DNA from: an uncultured Gammaproteobacteria bacterium
GTDB lineage: Bacteria; Pseudomonadota; Gammaproteobacteria; HK1
Direction: 5' to 3'
NCBI GenBank assembly: GCA_958295465.1
Contig: OY282353.1
Span: forward strand, 4,641,001 to 4,705,000
DNA: 64,000 nucleotides
Part shown: positions 51,364-60,393 of the stretch, piece by piece
How positions within the stretch are numbered: the stretch's first letter is position 1
How the letters are laid out: each line of letters starts with the position of its first letter
Made by a program: the position numbers and the translations under genes
The notes under the pieces: generated by a model
Databases searched by the model: none
The model's input: only the letters and a program-made list of their open reading frames with translations
Told to the model about the DNA's origin: nothing

Positions 51364-53799
51364 TCACGGACCCGGAACCGGACGCCCCGCGGCGGTGTCC
51401 TGCCCGCGGCCGGCGGGCATCTCGAACGGCTTCGGATCGAGGAAGCGGTCGAGCACGTTCCCGAGCAGCCGCGAGACGTCGTTGTCGAAGCCGTTGCTCG
51501 GCAGGCTGCCGCAGAAGGTGATGGAGCCGGTGGAGAACACCGCCCCGCCCTTCGGGGTTTCGAAGAAGGTGAGATCGGCGCGGATCAGCTTCTCGGCCGG
51601 CTCGCCCGGCCACGTGACGATGTGGGTGAGATGCTCCTCGGGTACGAGCACCCACGGCGTATCGGGGGGGTGGTTCTCCGAGCTCGCGGCGACCACTGCA
51701 TGGGAGGGGGTGCCGAGCCGCTTGTCGGCGCGGTCGAGCTCGAACCCCGCCGCGCCGTGGCCGCCGAGTCCGTGGTCGCCGAAGGTCTCGCCGCCGATGC
51801 CTTCGAACATCCACGCAACCCGCGAGTCGTCCGCTTCCGGTCGCTTGCGGTAGTACGACCCCACGTAGTTGCCCTGGGCGGTGAAGCCGACCCCGGTGAG
51901 GTGTTGCGGGGGACGGCCGTTGCGGCGCCACAGTCCGCCGTACTCGCCGTCGAACTGGTTGTAGTACTCCCCGGGCTCCGCCGCCCACGCGCGGATGCCG
52001 CCCTCGCCGCGCCGGATCTCGATGACCCCGCGCTTCTCCGGCGACAACGCGACCTTCCAGTAGAACCCGTTCCCGCCGAGGTAGCACAGCCGGCCGCCGC
52101 CGTCGCGGTACGCTTCGAGCGCATCCAGGGTCTCGCGGGTGTGGTACTCGGGGTGCGAACCGGTGGCGACCACCGTGTAGTCCTTCAGCACCTCCGCGCC
52201 TTCGTCGTGCAGCTCCTGGTCGGTGACGATGTCGTAGTCGTAGCCCTTCGCCTCCATCCACGCGGTGAGATGGGTGTCGGCGGGGAAGTGGCGCAGCCCC
52301 GAGCCGCGGATCTCGGGGTACGGATAGGTGATGTAGCCGATGCGCACGTTCAGCATCGGGCGATGCCAGGACGCGATCGAAATCCCGCTGCCGTCGGTGT
52401 GGTGGTTGTAGGTCGAGAGGCCGTACTCGACGTGGTCGCCGGGGTTGTGCGGACAGGCCCCCCAGGCCGCCGCCTGCGCCTTCCAGTCCGCCTTCCACCG
52501 CGGGTCGCGCGACCACTCGGGTCGGGCATGGTTCGCGTAGATCGTGTACGTGAAGGTCGAGACGAGCACCGCGACGGGCGCGGTGGCCGCGCCCTTCGGC
52601 GGCACCACGAAGAACGGGATGTTCTCCCGCGCGTCCGCCGCGGAGAGCAGCAGCGCGCAGGTCGACGAGCGCATGCCCTCGGGCACCGTCCACTCGAACG
52701 CCACCGGCCAGCCGCAGTCGTCGATGTCGTCCTCGTGGAAGTGGATCGCCGCGTACTCGTGCGGAGCGTGCCGCCAGCACATCTCGCGCCCCGTCCACCG
52801 GGAGCCGGTCACCCCCCGCGCCGGCACGTTGACGAGCCGGCCGTGGAGCCCGTGGGGGCCGGTGTCCTCGATCCGGCTGGACCTGACGCCACGCGAGAAG
52901 TCCCAGCCCGCGCTCGCGCCGGGAACAGGGCCGCCGCCCGCGAACGTGTCGATCTCGCCCGCAGTGAGCGGGCGATCGAAGACCGTGGGGGCTTCGAGCT
53001 TGCCGTTGAAGTGGCAGGCGGGCAGCAGGTGGTTCGATGCCGCGAGCAGCATCGGAGCGTCCGCCTCCGCAGCGCCGGCGGGGAGCGGCGCCCGTGCGGT
53101 ATGCGGCGATGGCGTTTCGCCGAGCCGGGGCGACGTCGCTGCCCACCCGATGTGCACCTCGCCGGCGCCGGTGTCCACGACGAGCCACACGGCATGCCAT
53201 GACCGTTCCGTGAGGGGGCGTGGGACCGCCGCCACGTCGCGCGTCGTTTCCCCGTCTCCGATCGATGCGCACAACCGGTCCTGCTCGTCGATCGCCAAGA
53301 TGAATCCACACCCGGGCACGACGGCGGCAGCGGACGGTGCACCGCCGGGCGGATCGCCGGTACGTGAGCCATCGGCCCCCGAAGCGCCGGTATGGGAGGC
53401 CCCGACACGCGAACCACCGGTTCCCGAAACGTCGATGTCCGACGCGCCGGCATGGCGGGTACCGGTACGCGAGACGATCGCCTGCCGCGCGCCCGCGAGC
53501 CGGGTCGGATGGACGAGGCAGGTGATCGAGAAACCGCCTGCTCCGAAGCAGCGCCGTGCGTCCTCGATGCGCGCGTACGATCCGCGCGGAACCCGCTCCT
53601 CGCCCGCCGCCCCGCACGCGACGGGGGTGCTCGCGACGGGCTCGACGAGGATGCCGGGACCGGCCGGATTGGCGTCCGCGCAGACGACCCGCACGAGCTT
53701 CGCTTCGACCTCCGCTCCCGTGGCATTGGCGAGATGGAATCGGATCGTCTCTCCGGGACGAACCGACAGGCGATCGGCATATCCGGTCAACGGCAGCAT
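51364..53799 (-). CDS. N,N-dimethylformamidase large-subunit-like protein
   Basis: Protein of 811 residues matching the N,N-dimethylformamidase beta (large) subunit family. The N-terminal part is lectin-like (FDRPLTAGEIDTFAGG, WDFSRGV). The C-terminal part has STFTYTIYANHARPEW, DIVTDQELHDEG, TGSHPEYHTRETLDALEAY and YLGGNGFYWKVA. In the characterised Paracoccus enzyme iron is held by two Tyr and a Glu; HPE and nearby tyrosines here are candidates. Residues ~110-155 are a repetitive Gly/Ser/Thr insert. No small-subunit gene is adjacent, so its substrate may be another amide. Confidence 0.78.
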   Translation of the reverse strand: MLPLTGYADRLSVRPGETIRFHLANATGAEVEAKLVRVVCADANPAGPGILVEPVASTPVACGAAGEERVPRGSYARIEDARRCFGAGGFSITCLVHPTRLAGARQAIVSRTGTRHAGASDIDVSGTGGSRVGASHTGASGADGSRTGDPPGGAPSAAAVVPGCGFILAIDEQDRLCASIGDGETTRDVAAVPRPLTERSWHAVWLVVDTGAGEVHIGWAATSPRLGETPSPHTARAPLPAGAAEADAPMLLAASNHLLPACHFNGKLEAPTVFDRPLTAGEIDTFAGGGPVPGASAGWDFSRGVRSSRIEDTGPHGLHGRLVNVPARGVTGSRWTGREMCWRHAPHEYAAIHFHEDDIDDCGWPVAFEWTVPEGMRSSTCALLLSAADARENIPFFVVPPKGAATAPVAVLVSTFTYTIYANHARPEWSRDPRWKADWKAQAAAWGACPHNPGDHVEYGLSTYNHHTDGSGISIASWHRPMLNVRIGYITYPYPEIRGSGLRHFPADTHLTAWMEAKGYDYDIVTDQELHDEGAEVLKDYTVVATGSHPEYHTRETLDALEAYRDGGGRLCYLGGNGFYWKVALSPEKRGVIEIRRGEGGIRAWAAEPGEYYNQFDGEYGGLWRRNGRPPQHLTGVGFTAQGNYVGSYYRKRPEADDSRVAWMFEGIGGETFGDHGLGGHGAAGFELDRADKRLGTPSHAVVAASSENHPPDTPWVLVPEEHLTHIVTWPGEPAEKLIRADLTFFETPKGGAVFSTGSITFCGSLPSNGFDNDVSRLLGNVLDRFLDPKPFEMPAGRGQDTAAGRPVPGP

Positions 53800-54112
53800 G
53801 GCGATTGGCTCCTGGGCTCCGGTCTCGGTGCAGGCCGGGAGGCGGCATTCTCACAGAACCGGCGGGGCCGGGTGAACGTTCCGTATCCGCACGCGGAACG
53901 GACAGCACCCGAACATGCGTTCGCGGCCCGGGAATGACCTCGGACTCCCGGCCGCCGCGCTCGTCTCCATCGAGGCGGCGGCCCCGGCCCGGTGCACGAA
54001 CACGTTCTCGACCACCGACGCCGGCCCCGGGAATCGAATTCGTCGGCCTCGAAAATCTCCCGGCCGCAAACGAACCGGCCGGCCGCGCGCGGCAGGCGCC
54101 GTCCCGCTCGCG
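53800..54112. other. Intergenic region without a recognised gene
   Basis: 313 bp upstream of the dimethylformamidase-like gene and after the MFS gene. It holds the inverted repeat GTTCCG ... CGGAAC near 53877-53898. A 72-codon minus-strand frame shows no motif. It probably contains the promoter of the amidase-like gene. Confidence 0.4.
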
Positions 54113-55408
54113 CTACGCGGCCTCGACGTCGCGTGCCGGCAGGTAGAGCAGGAGCGAGATCACGATCATCAGGGCGAGAAAGCCGAAGACCGAGCGATAG
54201 GCGATACCGGGCGCAGCCTCCCCCACCACCGTGAAGCTGCCGATGATGACGCCGGTTGCGCTCTGCATCGCCGCGACCCCGAAGAACACCGCGACGTTCT
54301 GCAACGTGAGCCCGCGCCCGACGAGATGGTCGGGAAGCACCGCACGGGCGTGGGCATGATTGAGCATGATGTGGGCGCTCGTCACCGCGAACGCGATGAG
54401 CAGTCCGGCCGCCGGCCACGGCCCGATACCGGGCCACAGCGCGAGGACGAGCAGAATCGCCGCCGACGCGACGCTGCCGGCGGCAATGGCCCGCTTGCGT
54501 GAGCGGAGCTTGCGCTCGACGACGCCGTAGCCCAGAACGCCCGCCAGCATCACGAGATTGATGACGAACAGCACGTTGCCGCGGAGGACCCCCTGCAACC
54601 CATGAATGTCATTCAGATACGGACCGGCCCACAGCCCGACGATGGCGATGATGCTCCCGTAGTTGACGAACTGGATGGCGCATACGTGCCAGAGCTGCCG
54701 GTTGGCGCATACCGCCCTCACGCCGCCGAGCATCTCGCCGAACGTCTCGCGCGTGCTCTCGACCTCCTGCCCCGGCGGCGCATCGCGCACCATCGCGAAG
54801 AGCATCACCGCGAAACCCAGGGTGACCGCGGTCGTCGCCCAGAATGCTCCGCGCCAGCCGATGGTGTCGGCCGCAGCGGCAAGCGGGGTCGTCGCAAAGA
54901 GCACCCCCGCGCCGCCGACGACATAGACCATCGCGCTGAGCCGCGCGAAACGCTCCGGCGGGTACCACCGGGCGATCGCCACCAGCATCCCCATCAGTCC
55001 CGCCGCGCAGCCGATGCCGATGAGGGCGCGTCCGATGGCCAGCCCGGCCACTCCTTCGGCGGTTGCGAAGACCGCGGAGCCGGCCGCCGCGATCACGAAC
55101 AGCCCGGACATGGTGCGCCGGGGACCGAACCGATCGAGCAGCATTCCGGTCGGGATCTGCATGATGCCGAACGCGAGGAAGAACGCGCCGGTGATCACGC
55201 CCATCGCCTCGGAGGAAATGGACAGCGTGCGCATGAGCTCGGGCGCGATGACCGCGTTCGAGACCCGGAAGAACTGGCTGGCCATGAATGCCGCACAGAG
55301 CACCGCGAGCATCCGCGCCGCGACCCGCGACCGTGCCGGAGGAATCGAAGCAGGGGTCATCGCCGGTCCCGGCCGGGGCTGTCCCGGAGAGGCCACGAGT
55401 GGCTTCAC
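54113..55408 (-). CDS. Major facilitator superfamily transporter
   Basis: Inner-membrane carrier of about 431 residues with twelve hydrophobic segments. The MFS loop 2-3 motif appears as GMLLDRFGPRRTMSG, preceded by MGVITGAFFLAFGIMQIP. The frame opens at GTG 55408 with GGAGG 4-5 nt before it; ATG 55360 is an alternative. It starts 20 bp after the boxB stop on the same strand, so uptake of an aromatic acid or related compound is plausible but unproven. Confidence 0.88.
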   Translation of the reverse strand: MKPLVASPGQPRPGPAMTPASIPPARSRVAARMLAVLCAAFMASQFFRVSNAVIAPELMRTLSISSEAMGVITGAFFLAFGIMQIPTGMLLDRFGPRRTMSGLFVIAAAGSAVFATAEGVAGLAIGRALIGIGCAAGLMGMLVAIARWYPPERFARLSAMVYVVGGAGVLFATTPLAAAADTIGWRGAFWATTAVTLGFAVMLFAMVRDAPPGQEVESTRETFGEMLGGVRAVCANRQLWHVCAIQFVNYGSIIAIVGLWAGPYLNDIHGLQGVLRGNVLFVINLVMLAGVLGYGVVERKLRSRKRAIAAGSVASAAILLVLALWPGIGPWPAAGLLIAFAVTSAHIMLNHAHARAVLPDHLVGRGLTLQNVAVFFGVAAMQSATGVIIGSFTVVGEAAPGIAYRSVFGFLALMIVISLLLYLPARDVEAA

Positions 55409-55428
55409 GCCGCCTCCGCCGCGCTCAA

Positions 55429-56850
55429 TCAGTCGAGCCGCACGTACTCGAAGTCGATGGGCTGATGATTGATGCCCCGCGAAGGCGGTGCGATCCAGTT
55501 GGCGAACCGGCCGGGCTCGGTGATCGCCTCCGGCATCAGGGAGCGGACGTAGGCACGATCGGAGGCGGACGGCAACCAGTCCTCCTCCCCGCGCCGCCAG
55601 GCGCCGGCATCGATCACCGCGCCGTTCGGGGTCACGTCCATGCCGGCGAACGCACCTACCTTGCGATTGAACGCGACGTGCGGGAGGGTGATCTCGAAGT
55701 CCACCTCGAAGCCGCGGACCACACGGTTGATCCGCCCGACGCCGGCCTCCACGTCCGCGATGAAGTCATCGCGGAGGCGTTCGTTGAGGGCGTTGAGGGC
55801 GGGGGCGCCGACCTTGCGAAACGCCCCGTCCTGCCAGCGCAGGACCGGGTAGCGGGCATGGTTCAGACGGTGATCGTCCTCGATACCGGTCTCGTGGAAG
55901 CGGCCCTTCAGTCCGCCCGTGTAGCTCGCCGCCGCGTTCGTCGAGACCTCCGCGCCGAACAGGTCGAGGGTCACGCTGAAGTGGAAGTTCAGGTACTTCT
56001 GGAAGGTCGGCAGATCGATGACCCCGAATCTGCGTACGTCGCCGGTGCCGTGCTCGCGCATGATCTCGCAAGTGCGCTGCACCACGCGGGTGAGCCCGGT
56101 GATGCCCACGAACATGTGATGCGCTTCCTCGGTCAGCATGAAGCGGCAGGTGCGCGACAGCGGGTCGAAGGCGGACTCGGCCAGGGAGTGGAGCTGGAAC
56201 TTGCCGTCGCGATCGGTGAGGAAGGTGAACATGAACAGCGCGAGCCAGTCCGGCGTCCGCTCGTTGAAGGCGGTGAGGATGCGGGGCCGATCCGCATCCC
56301 CGGAACGGCGCTCCAGCAGCGCCTGCGCCTCCTCGCGCCCGTCGCGGCCGAAGTAGGCGTGCAGCAGGTAGACCATCGCCCAGAGGTGGCGTCCCTCCTC
56401 GACGTTGATCTGGAAGAGGTTGCGCAGATCGTAGCCCGAGGGACAGGTGCGGCCGAGATGGCGCTGCTGCTCCACCGACGCCGGCTCGGTGTCGCCCTGG
56501 ATCACGATCAGCCGGCGCAGCGCCGCGCGATGCTCGCCCGGCACCCGTTGCCAGACCGGCTCGCCCTTGTGATCGCCGAAGGCGATGCGCCGCTCGGGCT
56601 CCGGATCGGCGAGGAAGACGCCCCAGCGGTAGTCCGGCATCCGGGTGTAGCCGAAGTTCGCCCATCCACTGCGATCGACCGAGGTCGCGGTACGCAGGTA
56701 CACCTCGGGCACGGCGCCGTGCGCCGGCCCCATCTCCCGCCACCAGTCGAGAAAGGCCGGCTGCCATTGCTCCAGCGCCCGCCGCAGGCGGCGGTCCGAT
56801 GCGAGATCCACGTTGTTGGGGATACGATCGTTCAAGTCGACGGAAGACAT
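55429..56850 (-). CDS. boxB: Benzoyl-CoA 2,3-epoxidase, oxygenase subunit BoxB
   Basis: Di-iron oxygenase of 473 residues that makes the 2,3-epoxide of benzoyl-CoA with O2 and electrons from the BoxA reductase. Ligand motifs are visible: FQINVEEGRHLWAM (E..H), FMLTEEAHHMFVG (E..HH) and EDDHRLNHARYP. MSSVDLNDRIPNNVDLASD is the usual N-terminus, fixing the start at 56850. boxC lies upstream in the same operon. No boxA or benzoate-CoA ligase gene is in the window. Confidence 0.95.
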   Translation of the reverse strand: MSSVDLNDRIPNNVDLASDRRLRRALEQWQPAFLDWWREMGPAHGAVPEVYLRTATSVDRSGWANFGYTRMPDYRWGVFLADPEPERRIAFGDHKGEPVWQRVPGEHRAALRRLIVIQGDTEPASVEQQRHLGRTCPSGYDLRNLFQINVEEGRHLWAMVYLLHAYFGRDGREEAQALLERRSGDADRPRILTAFNERTPDWLALFMFTFLTDRDGKFQLHSLAESAFDPLSRTCRFMLTEEAHHMFVGITGLTRVVQRTCEIMREHGTGDVRRFGVIDLPTFQKYLNFHFSVTLDLFGAEVSTNAAASYTGGLKGRFHETGIEDDHRLNHARYPVLRWQDGAFRKVGAPALNALNERLRDDFIADVEAGVGRINRVVRGFEVDFEITLPHVAFNRKVGAFAGMDVTPNGAVIDAGAWRRGEEDWLPSASDRAYVRSLMPEAITEPGRFANWIAPPSRGINHQPIDFEYVRLD

Positions 56851-56905
56851 GTCCTGCCTCTTCGATGGCTGCCCGGGCACCGTGGTGGCCGGTGAGCGGA
56901 GTGGC

Positions 56906-58651
56906 TCATACGCGGCGGCGGTCGAAGTCGGCACGCACGCCGGAGCCGTACAGGGTCAGCGCCCCGCGCTCGCCGACCGCGTTCTCGCGCTGAAAGATCC
57001 AGTTCTGCCAGGCGGTGAGCCGCCCGAAGATGCGCGACTCCATCGTCTCCGGCCCGGGGCAGCGCAGGCTGGCCTCCATGCCCGTGAGGGCGTCGGGCGA
57101 GAAGCTTGCGCGCTCTTCCAGCGCGAGACGCACCTCGTCCTCCCAGTCGATCTCGTCGGGGGTGAAGGTGACCAGCCGGTGCGCCTCGGCCTCGGCCGCC
57201 GTCAGGTCACGGCCGATCCGCTGCCGCGCGCGGGCCAGCGCCCGGCCGTCGTCGAGGCAGCGCGAGGCGAGACGGGCGAGGCCGTTGACGCCAGGGAAGC
57301 AGCCGAAGTTCGATTCGGTGAGGCGCACCGCCGGCGCGCCGCCGCTGCCGCCATTACCGTCCCTGTCCCTGCCATCTCCATCGCTGCCGTCGCCGTCGTC
57401 TCCGAAAGGACCGTCGAGCATGTAGACGCGGTCCGCCGCGAGCACCAGTTCCAGCAACAACCCGGCGAAGCAGCTTCCCGGCTCGACCAGGGCCACGATG
57501 CTGCGGGAGGTCAGGTCGATACGCTTCAGCAAGCGTTTCCAGTAGAGCAGGATCTCGCGGGCGAGCCAGTGTTCCCGGTGCGCGAGCAGGAACGCGTCGT
57601 GCGCGGCGACCGCTTCGAGCGCACCCTTGGAAGTGAACACGAGCGTGCCGATCTCCGGCTCGTTGTGACGCAGGTGCAGCACCAGATCTTCAAGCTCGCG
57701 GGCGAGGGCGAGGGGCCAGAACGCATCGCCCGCCTCCACCAGTTCTTCGATGCCCGCGGGCGGCGCCCCGGCCGGTCCCCGCACCCGGATCCGGCACGCG
57801 CGGATCTCGCGCTCCCGATCGATCTCCGCTTCGACGGATGCGTAGGCGATGCGCTCGCTCTCGATACGGCGTTCGACCTCGCGGAGACGGATGCCGCGCG
57901 CGACGGACGGCCGGTCGGTGGTCGCCGCGAGCACCCGGGCGCGCGCCGCCACCGCGTCCTCGAAACGCGACGAGGGCGCAATCTCGTCCACCAGACCCCA
58001 TTCGAGCGCCCGGGCGCCGCGGACGCCTTCCTCGGTGGTCGAGAACACGTCGGCCCGGTCGCGGCGCACCCTGCGCTTGTCGACCACGCGCACCAGCCCG
58101 CCGGTGCCGGGCAGCACGCCGAGCAGCGCCACCTCCGGCAGCGACACCGCGCTCGTGCCGTCGTCGACGAGGAGGATCCAGTCGGTGGCCAGCGCGAGCT
58201 CGTAGCCGCCCCCCGCCGCGGTTCCGTTGATCGCGCACAGATACCGTTGCCCGGAGTGCGCGCCCGCGTCCTCGATCGCGCACCGGGTTTCGTTGGTGAA
58301 CTTGCAGAAGGCGACCTTGTGGGCGTGGCTCGACGCCCCGAGCATGGGGATGTTGGCGCCCGCGCAGAATACGCGCTCCCTGGCCGAGCGGATCACCACC
58401 GCCGCCACCTCCGGGTGCTCGAACCGCAACCGCTGCACGGCGTCGGCGAGCTCGACGTCGACGCCGAGATCGTAGGAGTTGAGCTTGAGCTCGTAGCCGG
58501 GCGCAAGGGCGCCGGATTCGTCGACGTCGAGTTCCAGCGTGGCGATTCGGCCTTCGGTGCGCAGGCGCCAGTGACGGTAGCGATCCGGCGCGGTACGCAC
58601 GTCGATCGGCCTGCTGTCCGCGCGCGCCGGCGCTTCGGTGGTTTCCGGCAT
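56906..58651 (-). CDS. boxC: Benzoyl-CoA-dihydrodiol lyase / epoxybenzoyl-CoA dihydrolase BoxC
   Basis: Protein of 581 residues with a duplicated crotonase fold; it hydrolytically cleaves the epoxide ring made by BoxB to an aldehyde-acid CoA and formate. Landmarks: VFCAGANIPMLGASSHAHKV, CAINGTAAGGGYELALATDW, LPEVALLGVLPGTGGL, TLVFTSKG and the C-terminal GRLTAWQNWIFQRENAVGE. An unusual Asp/Gly-rich insert of about 22 residues (GDDGDGSDGDG..., coded near 57333-57400) interrupts the second half. First gene of the box operon here. Confidence 0.95.
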   Translation of the reverse strand: MPETTEAPARADSRPIDVRTAPDRYRHWRLRTEGRIATLELDVDESGALAPGYELKLNSYDLGVDVELADAVQRLRFEHPEVAAVVIRSARERVFCAGANIPMLGASSHAHKVAFCKFTNETRCAIEDAGAHSGQRYLCAINGTAAGGGYELALATDWILLVDDGTSAVSLPEVALLGVLPGTGGLVRVVDKRRVRRDRADVFSTTEEGVRGARALEWGLVDEIAPSSRFEDAVAARARVLAATTDRPSVARGIRLREVERRIESERIAYASVEAEIDREREIRACRIRVRGPAGAPPAGIEELVEAGDAFWPLALARELEDLVLHLRHNEPEIGTLVFTSKGALEAVAAHDAFLLAHREHWLAREILLYWKRLLKRIDLTSRSIVALVEPGSCFAGLLLELVLAADRVYMLDGPFGDDGDGSDGDGRDRDGNGGSGGAPAVRLTESNFGCFPGVNGLARLASRCLDDGRALARARQRIGRDLTAAEAEAHRLVTFTPDEIDWEDEVRLALEERASFSPDALTGMEASLRCPGPETMESRIFGRLTAWQNWIFQRENAVGERGALTLYGSGVRADFDRRRV

Positions 58652-58815
58652 GAGTTCCCGATCGAGGCGATTCCGGGCAGGTGGCTTCGACGCTACCACC
58701 GCCCGGCCGCTCCGTCGAGACGGAGTCTTGTCCAACGAGACATGTGCCTGAAGGGAGGAGCTGAATCCAACGCTATGTGAGCATGAACGGGCGCCGAGTC
58801 CTCCACACCTGGAGG

Positions 58816-58986
58816 ATGATCGTGACGATTCACACCGAGCGCTTGCGCACAATGGATCAGGTTCGGGCCTTCGTGGAGGGCTCGGGGCCTGTGGACCACC
58901 AGCCCGAGGATCGCCGGTCCGCGTACGAGTTCGTACCCCGCATGCTGGTGAGATTCGACTACCCCCTTCTCGGGCGCGCCGACCGG
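58816..58986 (+). pseudogene. 5' fragment of an integrase-core transposase
   Basis: Reads MIVTIHTERLRTMDQVRAFV, then SGPVDHQPEDRRSAYEFVPR and MLVRFDYPLLGRADRG, and then loses homology. This is the N-terminus of a group of DDE transposases with an integrase core (the D-Q-V-R-A-F-V-E-G motif followed by a DNA-binding helix). About 57 codons remain. It abuts a fragment of an oxidoreductase gene on the opposite strand. Confidence 0.6.
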
Positions 58987-59004
58987 GGCCGCGCACGGAC
59001 GCCG

Positions 59005-59069
59005 GTGGCAAGGGGCTCGTCCGGGCAGACGACGAGCCGGTGCGACTCGCCGTTGACGTCGAGGGTCAT
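59005..59069 (-). pseudogene. 5' scrap of a (2Fe-2S)-binding oxidoreductase subunit
   Basis: ATG 59069 begins MTLDVNGESHRLVVCPDEPL, the opening of the small iron-sulfur subunit of xanthine-dehydrogenase/isoquinoline 1-oxidoreductase-type enzymes. After about 21 codons the similarity ends, before any cluster cysteine. It is probably a relic left by deletion or transposon activity. Confidence 0.45.
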
Positions 59070-59077
59070 CGACTTCT

Positions 59078-59593
59078 TCACGTCTGCCGCCTGGCCAGAA
59101 CCACCGAGCTTTCGATCTGGCGTTCGGAGATCGTCCAGTAACGGCGCAACAGCGCCTCCGCGTCGGCGGCAGGCCGAAACCCGTGCCGCTCGTAGAAGGC
59201 GATCGCCCAGCTCGCCGCCTTCCAGGTCCCGACCAGCATCGGCCGCCGCGTCGCTTTCATCAACGCCGTGATCAGCCCCGACCCGATGCCGCCGCGGCGC
59301 CTCGCGCCCAGTACGTAGGCATGCCGGATCAGGGTGACGTCCTGCACGTCCTGCGCGCCCATGACCCCGAGCAGCGTACCGGGCGGCGAGTACCAGCCGA
59401 GAAAGCGGACCCCGGCCGCGACCTCCGACTCGAGCTCCGGCTCGGTCATGTACGGCTCGTGCCATTGATCATCGGGAATGACTCCGCGATAGGCGAGCGC
59501 GGCGTCGTTGATGATGAAGTGAATGCGCGGGAGCTCGTCCGTCGTGCAGGCCCTGATTCGCGCACCACCGGTGTCCGCATGTCGATTGGGCAT
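59078..59593 (-). CDS. GNAT-family N-acetyltransferase
   Basis: Protein of 171 residues. The acetyl-CoA loop is GARRRGGIGSGLITALM, preceded by HAYVLGAR and followed by WAIAFYERHGFRPA, the usual C-terminal GNAT motif. The acceptor is unknown. The end of the gene is separated by 8 bp from the iron-sulfur-subunit scrap downstream, also on the minus strand. Confidence 0.88.
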   Translation of the reverse strand: MPNRHADTGGARIRACTTDELPRIHFIINDAALAYRGVIPDDQWHEPYMTEPELESEVAAGVRFLGWYSPPGTLLGVMGAQDVQDVTLIRHAYVLGARRRGGIGSGLITALMKATRRPMLVGTWKAASWAIAFYERHGFRPAADAEALLRRYWTISERQIESSVVLARRQT

Positions 59594-59706
59594 GTTCCTT
59601 CCTCACGAAAGCCTGCGTTCGGGCGACCATGGTGCGCGCTTGCGCCTCCGCAGCGCCGCGGTCAGCGGCGGCCAGGTTGCCCTCGTGACCACGGTCCCGG
59701 TCCGAC

Positions 59707-60393
59707 TCAGTCATTTCCGAGTCGATCCGCCGCCTGCTCGACCGCGGCTTCACGCTCGCCCTGACGTGCCGCTGCGGCTTCACGCACCGTGGCCACCAGC
59801 GACGCATCCGCGCGTTCCGGAGTGCCGGCATCGAATGGCGGGCGGGGGTCGTACTCGATGCCGAGCTGGATCCTCCGGGCGGTGTCGGCCCCGAACAACT
59901 CGCCGGCCACCGTCAACGCGAAGTCGATGCCGGCAGTGACCCCGCCGCCGGTGATCACGTTGCCGTCGACGACCACGCGCTCGGCCACCGGCTCGCAGCC
60001 GAATGCGGCAAGCATCGGCAGCGACATCCAATGCGTCGTCGCCCGCTTCCCGCGCAGCAGTCCCGCCGCGCCAAGCACCAGCGACCCCGTGCATACGGAC
60101 GTGACGTAACGCGCCCCCGATGCCTGCCGGCGCACGAAGTCCAGCGTCTCTTCGTCGTTCAGCAGTCGATTCATGCCCGCGCCGCCCGGCACGCAGATGA
60201 GATCGAGCTGCGGGCTCTCGGCAAACGTGGTCGCAGGCAGCAGCCGCAGGCCGCCGGCGGCCGTGACCGGATCGAGGGTCTTCCACAGCAGATGAACCTC
60301 GGTGTCCGGAAACTTGGCGAAGACCTCGTACGGACCGGTCAGATCGAGCTGGGTGACGTCGGGAAAGAGAAGAAGGCCGATATGCAAGCGCAT
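59707..60393 (-). CDS. DJ-1/PfpI family protein (isonitrile hydratase-like)
   Basis: Protein of 228 residues. Family motifs: [19 protein letters not shown] at the start, [11 protein letters not shown], and the nucleophile-elbow cysteine in [18 protein letters not shown], with the acidic partner early (E in PYEVF). THWMSL and [19 protein letters not shown] match isonitrile-hydratase (InhA)-type members and the amidase domain of AraC-type regulators, but there is no HTH domain. GAGGAG precedes ATG 60393 at 6 nt. Confidence 0.9.
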   Translation of the reverse strand: MRLHIGLLLFPDVTQLDLTGPYEVFAKFPDTEVHLLWKTLDPVTAAGGLRLLPATTFAESPQLDLICVPGGAGMNRLLNDEETLDFVRRQASGARYVTSVCTGSLVLGAAGLLRGKRATTHWMSLPMLAAFGCEPVAERVVVDGNVITGGGVTAGIDFALTVAGELFGADTARRIQLGIEYDPRPPFDAGTPERADASLVATVREAAAARQGEREAAVEQAADRLGND

